Shown piece by piece: positions 58,667 through 64,000 of a DNA stretch of 64,000 bases. Both the position numbers and the translations under genes were made by a program. Source of the stretch: Ruminococcus_G sp050944435 (GTDB lineage Bacteria > Bacillota > Clostridia > Lachnospirales > Lachnospiraceae); the NCBI GenBank assembly GCA_050944435.1, contig JBMNRB010000016.1:1-64000 (forward strand), in the 5' to 3' direction. How positions within the stretch are numbered: position 1 is the stretch's first letter; every line of letters begins with the position of its first letter. The notes under the pieces were generated by a model. The model did not search any database, was not told where the DNA came from, and saw only the letters and a program-made list of their open reading frames with translations.

Positions 58667-60063
58667 AAGAATTAACGATATCATTAAACTCAGAATCTAA
58701 AATACCTTTATACGAGCAGATTTACCGATATCTGAAACAGGAAATCCAAAGAAGGCAGATACTCCCTGGGGTGTGTCTGCCTTCTTCCCGCGCTCTGGCT
58801 TCACATCTGCAGGTCAGCAGGAGTACAGTGGACATGGCGTATCTCCAACTGGTATCAGAGGGATATATTGAGTCTGTTCCCTGCCGGGGATATTTTGTCT
58901 GTGATCTTGAGGGAATGTTCCAGATGCCGGGGCAGGCATCGGAGACTCAGGAAACGACGAAGGAAAAAGAGGAAAAATATATATGGGATTTCGCGGTAAA
59001 CGGAATTGACGAAAAGGGATTCCCCTATAATCAGTGGAAAAAAATTTCCAGGGAGGTACTGTCGGAGGGGCCGTCTTTGTTTGAACTGGGAAATCCCCAG
59101 GGAGAGCCGGGGCTTCGCAGTATCCTGACTTCCTATCTCCACCATGCCCGCGGCGTCTGCTGCAGCCCGGAGCAGATTGTAGTGGGAGCGGGGAATGATT
59201 ACCTGCTGATGCTTCTCAGAGTGGTGCTGGGAGGAAACCGCCGCATAGCCATGGAGAATCCCACCTATAAAAGCGCCTATCTCTGTTTTCGCCACCTGGG
59301 CTATGAGGTACAGGGAATCGGCATGGATGAATGGGGAATGCGGATGGACGAGCTGGCGCTGTCTGGTGCAGATACTGCCTATGTGATGCCTTCCCATCAG
59401 TTCCCCATGGGAAATGTGATGCCGCTGAAACGAAGGATGCAGCTTCTTGCCTGGGCGGCAGAGGGTGAGGGAAGGTATATCCTGGAAGACGATTATGACA
59501 GTGAATTCCGTTATCGCGGAAAACCTATTCCGGCCCTCCAGGGTTACGATAACAGAGACAGAGTCATTTACCTGGGCACCTTTTCCAAATCCATTGCTCC
59601 GGCTATTCGCATCAGCTATATGGTGCTGCCGGAATCTTTGATGAAAAAATACGAGGAAAAAGGCCGGGATTTTTCCGTTACCGTATCCCGGGCGGATCAG
59701 AAAATTATTGAGACATTTATCCGGGAGGGCTATTATGAACGCCATTTGAATCGGATGAGGGCGCTTTATAAAAGCAAACATGATCTCCTTTTATCACTGT
59801 TAAAGCAGATGACAGACATCTGCCAGGTTTCCGGGGAGAATGCGGGACTCCATGTGGTTCTGCGCTTTGTCAACGGGCTGTCTGAGAAAGAAGCCATTGC
59901 CAGAGCCAAAAGGGCGGGAGTTCGTGTGTACGGAATATCCGAGTACGATACTTCCGGTTTTCAGCGGGAACGTTCAGACAGGGTGATTATTGGCTACGGG
60001 GCCATGACGGAAGAAAAGATAAAAGAGGGAATCGGCAGACTGAAGGAAGCGTGGACCGTATAA
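58663..60063 (+). CDS. MocR/PdxR-type GntR regulator with aminotransferase domain
   Basis: A 466-aa fusion. N-terminal GntR winged helix (IPLYEQIYRYLKQEI, LPSSRALASHLQVSRSTVDMAYLQLVSEGYI; residues 10-75), linker, then a fold-type I aminotransferase-like domain: GNPQGEPGLRSIL, VGAGNDYLL, the PLP region YILEDDYDSEFRY, and the Lys in GTFSKSIAPAIR (about residue 300) that would hold PLP. PdxR regulators of this kind control vitamin B6 genes; others respond to amines. The start overlaps the glnS stop by 4 bp, which is unusual pairing. Targets are unknown. Confidence 0.9.
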   Translation: MKELTISLNSESKIPLYEQIYRYLKQEIQRRQILPGVCLPSSRALASHLQVSRSTVDMAYLQLVSEGYIESVPCRGYFVCDLEGMFQMPGQASETQETTKEKEEKYIWDFAVNGIDEKGFPYNQWKKISREVLSEGPSLFELGNPQGEPGLRSILTSYLHHARGVCCSPEQIVVGAGNDYLLMLLRVVLGGNRRIAMENPTYKSAYLCFRHLGYEVQGIGMDEWGMRMDELALSGADTAYVMPSHQFPMGNVMPLKRRMQLLAWAAEGEGRYILEDDYDSEFRYRGKPIPALQGYDNRDRVIYLGTFSKSIAPAIRISYMVLPESLMKKYEEKGRDFSVTVSRADQKIIETFIREGYYERHLNRMRALYKSKHDLLLSLLKQMTDICQVSGENAGLHVVLRFVNGLSEKEAIARAKRAGVRVYGISEYDTSGFQRERSDRVIIGYGAMTEEKIKEGIGRLKEAWTV

Positions 60064-60084
60064 GCAAAAGAAGTATAAAAACTG

Positions 60085-60124
60085 CGGCAGTGTGAACACT
60101 AAAAATTCACACTGCCGTGTTTTT
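60085..60124. terminator. Terminator between convergent genes
   Basis: cggcagtgtgaa and ttcacactgccg form a perfect 12-bp stem followed by tgttttt. It serves the MocR gene and, on the other strand, the small membrane-protein gene. Confidence 0.85.
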
Positions 60125-60127
60125 GCA

Positions 60128-60391
60128 TTAGTCTTCTTTTTCATCAGCTGCAGGTTCCTGATCCTTTTTCTCGTCAGTTTCCTGTCCGGCGTCTGCCTGA
60201 TCTTTGGAAATGGTTGTATAGCTGCGCCCTGTGTCGCTGCACCCCGGACAGGTGTCGGAATCATCGATATCATCATCGAACAGATCATCGTCGTCCATTT
60301 CTGATTTTTTGAAGAATACGATAAGACCTCCGATCACTGCACCGAGAACCATCAGCCATGCCAGCATTTTCATGACGCTGTGTTTACGCAT
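60128..60391 (-). CDS. Small acidic membrane protein with CxxC motif
   Basis: An 87-aa protein with one N-terminal membrane helix (MLAWLMVLGAVIGGLIVFF, about 9-27) and an acidic cytoplasmic or surface tail (DDDDLFDDDIDDSDTCPGCSD... ADEKED). The CPGC pair could bind metal or be redox active, but no partner is evident. The AAGGAGAAG ribosome site is on the - strand. No family recognised. Confidence 0.6.
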   Translation of the reverse strand: MRKHSVMKMLAWLMVLGAVIGGLIVFFKKSEMDDDDLFDDDIDDSDTCPGCSDTGRSYTTISKDQADAGQETDEKKDQEPAADEKED

Positions 60392-60575
60392 ATTTTTCTT
60401 CTCCTTTTAGAATAATTTACAAACATTGTAATACTTTTCGCCGAAAAAAGAAAGCATAAAGTAAAAAATGATGAAAACGGCTTGCAGGTCCCATAAGAGG
60501 AGGGTATACTTAAAACGAATAAATTATTCAAAATAATGTGAAATATATGAAAAAGACGGACGGGGAGAACGTAAA

Positions 60576-61232
60576 ATGTACAAGGCATGTTTATTTGATT
60601 TAGACGGAACGCTGCTGGATACGGTGGAATCCATTGCTCATATCGCCAATCAGGTATTGGCCCATTATCATCTGCCCCCTCATCCTGTGGAAGCCTATAA
60701 TTATTTCGCAGGAGACGGAGCGGATATGCTGATGGAACGGAGTATCCGTGCTGCAGGAGGAGACCTTTCCTGTCTGGATGAAGCGCGCAGCATGTATCGC
60801 AGTATGTTTGCGGAAGATCCGCTGTATCATGTGACCGCCTATGAAGGCATGACAGAAACGCTTAACCAGCTGAAGGAGCGGGGGGTGAAACTGGCTGTGT
60901 GCACCAATAAACCCCATCCGGCAGCTCTGGGAGCCATTTACGGTATCTATGGAGAAAACCTGTTTGACATGATTCAGGGACAGGTACCTGAAATAGAACG
61001 GAAGCCATCTCCCCAGTGTGCGCTTCTGATTGCCCGGTGTCTGGGCGTAAAACCGGAAGAATGCATGTATGTAGGGGATACGGACACGGACATGATCACG
61101 GGAAATGCGGCGGGAATGTATACCATCGGGGTGCTGTGGGGCTTTCGCCAGAGAAAAGAACTGGAAGAAAACCATGCGGACAGAATTATCGAGCATCCGT
61201 CCGAATTGCTGAAAATACAAAAGGGGGAATGA
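60576..61232 (+). CDS. HAD family phosphatase (Gph-like)
   Basis: A 218-aa HAD subfamily IA hydrolase: CLFDLDGTLLDTVESI (motif I), VKLAVCTNKP (motif II), the Lys in ERKPSPQCAL (motif III) and ECMYVGDTDTDMITGNAAGM (motif IV). Closest in style to phosphoglycolate phosphatase, but substrate range in this family is broad. It starts a small operon: an acidic 88-aa protein and an FAD protein follow at short distance. Confidence 0.9.
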   Translation: MYKACLFDLDGTLLDTVESIAHIANQVLAHYHLPPHPVEAYNYFAGDGADMLMERSIRAAGGDLSCLDEARSMYRSMFAEDPLYHVTAYEGMTETLNQLKERGVKLAVCTNKPHPAALGAIYGIYGENLFDMIQGQVPEIERKPSPQCALLIARCLGVKPEECMYVGDTDTDMITGNAAGMYTIGVLWGFRQRKELEENHADRIIEHPSELLKIQKGE

Positions 61233-61235
61233 GAA

Positions 61236-61502
61236 ATGACGCAGGAATACAGTGAAGAATGTTTGAAGATTTTTCTGGATAATCAGGAACAATTGTTTGA
61301 TGAACCGGTGGCGGAGACTATGGAGGAGGCAGAGGCTTTTCTGGAGGACTGCATGGCAGTGGTTGCAGATTCTCTGGATGAAGTGAGGGATTACATGGAA
61401 GAATCGGGCATGGATGTGCAGGATATGACCGATGAAGAACTGGAAGAAGCCAGTGAAGTATTTCCTCTGCCGGATGGCCGCTATCTGATTGTGGAAGGTT
61501 AA
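61236..61502 (+). CDS. Small acidic hypothetical protein
   Basis: An 88-aa, strongly acidic, helical protein (ECLKIFLDNQEQLFDEPVAETMEEAEAFLEDCMAVVADSLDEVRDYMEESGMDVQDMTDEELEEASEVFPLPDGRYLIVEG). It is similar to small conserved proteins next to FAD-dependent NAD(P)-binding proteins in Clostridia, in my recollection. It starts 4 bp after the phosphatase stop and ends 10 bp before the next gene. Function unknown. Confidence 0.6.
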   Translation: MTQEYSEECLKIFLDNQEQLFDEPVAETMEEAEAFLEDCMAVVADSLDEVRDYMEESGMDVQDMTDEELEEASEVFPLPDGRYLIVEG

Positions 61503-61512
61503 AGGAGAATAT

Positions 61513-62934
61513 ATGGCGGAAAAGTATGACGTAATTATCATAGGAGCCGGTCCTTCAGGAATTTTTTGCGCCTATGAGTTGATGGAAAAATGTCCGGATA
61601 TGAAAATTTTAATGTTGGAAAAGGGCAGATCCATCGAAAAGAGAAACTGTCCAAAGCGAAAAAACGGAAAATGTATGGGATGCAAACCCTGTTCCATCAC
61701 CACAGGTTTTGCAGGAGCGGGAGCTTTTTCCGATGGGAAATTGTCCCTGTCTCCCGATGTGGGCGGAAATCTTCCGGAAATTCTGGGATATGAGAAAACG
61801 ATGGAACTCCTGAAAGAGTCTGACAGCATCTATCTGAAGTTTGGCGCGGATAAAAAAGTTTATGGAATTGATAAGGAGAAAGAGATTCGGAAGATTCGGA
61901 AAAAGGCGATCAACGCCAATTTAAAACTGGTGGAGTGTCCCATTCGTCATCTGGGCACAGAAGAAGGATATAAAATCTATCAGCGTCTGCAGCAGGATTT
62001 GCTGGAAAAAGGCGTCCAGATGAAATTCATGACCATGGTGACGGATATGGAGATTGAAGATCAGCAGGCCCGGGCCGTGGTGACCCAGGATGGACAGCGG
62101 TATGAGGCTGATGAATTTGTGGCTGCTGTGGGAAGAGAAGGGGCAGACTGGTTAAGTCATCTGTGCCGGCAGCACGGTATTGAAACCCAGGTGGGAACAG
62201 TGGACATCGGCGTTCGGGTGGAAGTCCGGGACGAGGTGATGGAATTCCTCAATGAGAATCTGTATGAGGCAAAACTGATTTATTATACTCCCACCTTTGA
62301 CGATAAGGTGAGAACATTCTGTACCAATCCTTCAGGGGAAGTGGCGACGGAATATTACGAAAACGGACTGGCGGTCGTCAATGGACACGCCTATAAATCA
62401 GCCCAATACAAGACGCAGAATACCAATTTTGCACTGCTGGTGTCCAAAAATTTTACCAAGCCGTTTAAGACTCCCATCGAATACGGAAAACAGGTGGCGC
62501 AGCTGAGCAATATGCTTTGCGACGGAAAAATCATGGTTCAGACCTTTGGAGATTTCAAAAGGGGAAGAAGGACCACGGAGGAGCGGCTTTGCCGCAACAA
62601 TCTGATTCCCACCTTAAAGGATGCGGTGCCGGGGGATCTTTCCCTTGTTTTCCCCCACAGAATTATGGTGGATATAGAAGAGATGATCAAAGCTTTGGAC
62701 AAGGTCACTCCGGGAATTGCCAGCGATGAAACCCTTCTTTACGGGGTGGAAGTGAAATTTTATTCCAACAAGGTGGTGGTGGACAAAGATTTCCAGACCA
62801 GCGTAAAAGGACTGAGGGCAGTGGGAGACGGAGCTTCCGTGACCAGAGGGCTTCAGCAGGCCAGCGCCAACGGCATCAGTGTGGCCAGAAGCATAATTAA
62901 GAAACGATTTGGAGAAGAAAGCGATGGAATTTGA
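61513..62934 (+). CDS. FAD-dependent oxidoreductase
   Basis: A 473-aa NAD(P)/FAD-dependent protein. The dinucleotide-binding motif is YDVIIIGAGPSGIFCAYEL (residues 5-23), then EKGRSIEKRNCPKRKNGKCMGCKPC, with four Cys that look like a metal or Fe-S site, and GFAGAGAFSDGKLSLSPDVGG. The C-terminal FAD closing motif is LRAVGDGASVTRGLQQASANGISVARSI (about 433-460). This matches a conserved clostridial family of putative FAD dehydrogenases of unknown substrate. ATG at 61513 with AAAGGAG is used. Confidence 0.88.
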   Translation: MAEKYDVIIIGAGPSGIFCAYELMEKCPDMKILMLEKGRSIEKRNCPKRKNGKCMGCKPCSITTGFAGAGAFSDGKLSLSPDVGGNLPEILGYEKTMELLKESDSIYLKFGADKKVYGIDKEKEIRKIRKKAINANLKLVECPIRHLGTEEGYKIYQRLQQDLLEKGVQMKFMTMVTDMEIEDQQARAVVTQDGQRYEADEFVAAVGREGADWLSHLCRQHGIETQVGTVDIGVRVEVRDEVMEFLNENLYEAKLIYYTPTFDDKVRTFCTNPSGEVATEYYENGLAVVNGHAYKSAQYKTQNTNFALLVSKNFTKPFKTPIEYGKQVAQLSNMLCDGKIMVQTFGDFKRGRRTTEERLCRNNLIPTLKDAVPGDLSLVFPHRIMVDIEEMIKALDKVTPGIASDETLLYGVEVKFYSNKVVVDKDFQTSVKGLRAVGDGASVTRGLQQASANGISVARSIIKKRFGEESDGI

Positions 62935-63517
62935 GATCAGCAGGGGACGAAAAGCCGGGAGTTTTATCAAACGCCGGACGGCGAGCGTTGTGCTGTACGT
63001 ACTTTACGGAGGAATTTGCGAGCTGTATCGGCTGGACAGCCGGGTAAAAGATGAAATTGACAGCTGGCCGGAGGGAATGACCTACTGTCTGGCCTGCTCG
63101 GAAAAAGGGCCCCGGTTATTCTTTAGAAAAAGTCAGAATCAGCTTCAAAGGCTGAATCCCCGGATTCAGAGATATTACGATACGGCCATTACTTTCCGCA
63201 GCCTGGACGGGGCCTTTGAGGTGCTGACCGGAAGAATGGGAATTGCTCAGGCTTACAGCGCCCATGCATTTTCTCTTCATGGCGATATCGGCACGGCGAT
63301 GGAACTGACCCGATGTGTGGATGTGGTGGAATCTTACCTGTTTCCCCGGTTTATGACGAAAAGAATTTTAAAAAGAGTACCCAGAAAAGAAACCAGCACC
63401 CTTTTGGTATATCTGAGGATTCTGATCGGCGCACTGCGGGGAGCCTACACTCCGTCAAAGGAGGAAAAAAAGCCTTACCATATTAAATCCATGCATAAAA
63501 AATACGAGGAGTCTTGA
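62924..63517 (+). CDS. SCP2-like conserved hypothetical protein
   Basis: A 197-aa protein overlapping the end of the FAD gene. The middle (FRSLDGAFEVLTGRMGIAQAYSAHAFSLHGDIGTAMELTRCVDVVESYLFP, about 88-140) resembles SCP2-like lipid-binding folds, with the G..S..A...G.I...GD pattern. A basic C-terminus (LKRVPRKE...KKPYHIKSMHKKYEES) follows. The family assignment is by eye and moderate. It precedes an alcohol dehydrogenase in what looks like one operon, so a role with a carrier or lipid substrate is possible. Confidence 0.55.
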   Translation: MEFEISRGRKAGSFIKRRTASVVLYVLYGGICELYRLDSRVKDEIDSWPEGMTYCLACSEKGPRLFFRKSQNQLQRLNPRIQRYYDTAITFRSLDGAFEVLTGRMGIAQAYSAHAFSLHGDIGTAMELTRCVDVVESYLFPRFMTKRILKRVPRKETSTLLVYLRILIGALRGAYTPSKEEKKPYHIKSMHKKYEES

Positions 63518-63519
63518 AA

Positions 63520-64000
63520 ATGATACCAAAATATTATGAATTTCAAAGTTCTGCAAAAGTGCTTTCCGGACGTCACGCATTGGAGAATCTTCCTTCAGAG
63601 CTGAAAAATCTCGGCGCGGTAAAGCCGATGATACTGTCCGATGAAATCCTGGAAAAGATCGGAACACTTCAAATTGTAGTCGACGCTCTGGCAGAAGGAG
63701 GGATAAAAGAAGGAGGAATCTATACCCGAATTCCGGCAGACTCTTCTCTGCAGGTGGTGCATAATATTGCGGCAGAATACAGAAGACAGGAATGCGACAG
63801 TCTGGTGGCTGTGGGAGGAGGTTCTGTCATAGATACGGCAAAGGGAGTCAGAATGGTTCTATCCCAGAACGTGGATGATCTTCTGGATATTTGGGGCTGT
63901 GAAAATTTAAGCGGAGCGGTTAGAATTCCCTTTGCTGCAGTTCCCACCACTTCGGGTACAGGATCAGAGTCTACCCTGGTGGCGGTAATCAAAAATGAAG
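63520..64000 (+). CDS. Iron-containing alcohol dehydrogenase, partial at the window edge
   Basis: The first 160 codons of a group III (iron-type) dehydrogenase continue beyond the right edge. Visible: MIPKYYEFQSSAKVLSGRHALENL, the NAD-binding text DSLVAVGGGSVIDTAKG (about residue 92) and the conserved PFAAVPTTSGTGSESTLVAVI (about 140). The first metal ligand regions lie further on and cannot be seen. GAGGA lies 8 nt before the ATG at 63520. It probably reduces an aldehyde or oxidises an alcohol with NAD(P)H. Confidence 0.9.
   Translation, partial: MIPKYYEFQSSAKVLSGRHALENLPSELKNLGAVKPMILSDEILEKIGTLQIVVDALAEGGIKEGGIYTRIPADSSLQVVHNIAAEYRRQECDSLVAVGGGSVIDTAKGVRMVLSQNVDDLLDIWGCENLSGAVRIPFAAVPTTSGTGSESTLVAVIKNE

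Overview
The window looks like chromosomal DNA from a low-to-mid-GC, Gram-positive, spore-forming gut Clostridia, most likely a Lachnospiraceae. This is inferred from strong AGGAGG ribosome-binding sites with frequent TTG/GTG starts, sortase-dependent pili, a sigma-H gene in the classical cysS-mrnC-rlmB-sigH order, a 1249-aa fused PurL, QueT, and a spore-type collagen-like protein. Most genes are on the + strand. No insertion sequence, CRISPR array, rRNA operon or intact prophage was recognised.

Layout. (1) 1-2.3 kb is a scar. It holds a small operon of DUF3990/DUF3791-type genes whose DUF3990 member is internally deleted, followed by a sugar-binding protein gene that has lost its signal peptide. 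(2) 2.4-6.2 kb has an AraC regulator and two paralogous URO-D-fold methyltransferase-like proteins. (3) 6.5-15.2 kb is a complete pilus operon: a giant fibro-slime/SpaA tip adhesin, a major pilin and two sortases. (4) 15.3-27.8 kb is mostly housekeeping: DedA, QueT behind a pseudoknotted leader that looks like a preQ1 riboswitch, a CsoR-type copper sensor, an Mrp ATPase, an HPr-like protein, a nuclease-XPD helicase fusion, RidA, PurL, AraC and MATE. (5) 27.9-30.3 kb (- strand) is an orphan sortase-anchored SpaA-type surface protein. (6) 30.5-43.3 kb is a surface-polysaccharide cluster: glycosyltransferases, a TagGH-like ABC exporter, two COG5610-type proteins, two sialyltransferase-like enzymes, and a cytidylyltransferase-aldolase-phosphatase block. 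A 392-bp tandem duplication sits inside it. (7) 43.3-45.4 kb has small surface proteins, a methyltransferase and tRNA-Met/tRNA-Val. (8) 45.7-49.7 kb is ispF, cysS, mrnC, rlmB, sigH and tRNA-Thr. (9) 49.8-57 kb is a cell-surface region: a PH-domain protein, two NlpC/P60-type hydrolases, tRNA-Ala, an SDR, a glycosyltransferase fused to a BclA-like collagen protein, and a repeat-bearing zinc-ribbon membrane protein. (10) 57-64 kb is glnS, a MocR regulator, a Gph-like phosphatase, an FAD protein and the start of an iron-containing alcohol dehydrogenase.

The strongest candidates for something undescribed are two. The first is the polysaccharide cluster: a KdsB-type CMP-sugar synthetase, a DRE-TIM aldolase fusion, a HAD phosphatase and two glycosyltransferases with (E)DG and HP motifs suggest a sialic-acid-like sugar made without NeuB. 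The second is the in-frame fusion of a spore-type glycosyltransferase to the collagen-like protein that would be its expected substrate, with an internal ribosome-binding site that could also release the collagen part as a separate protein.

All family assignments come from reading motifs by eye; no database search was run.
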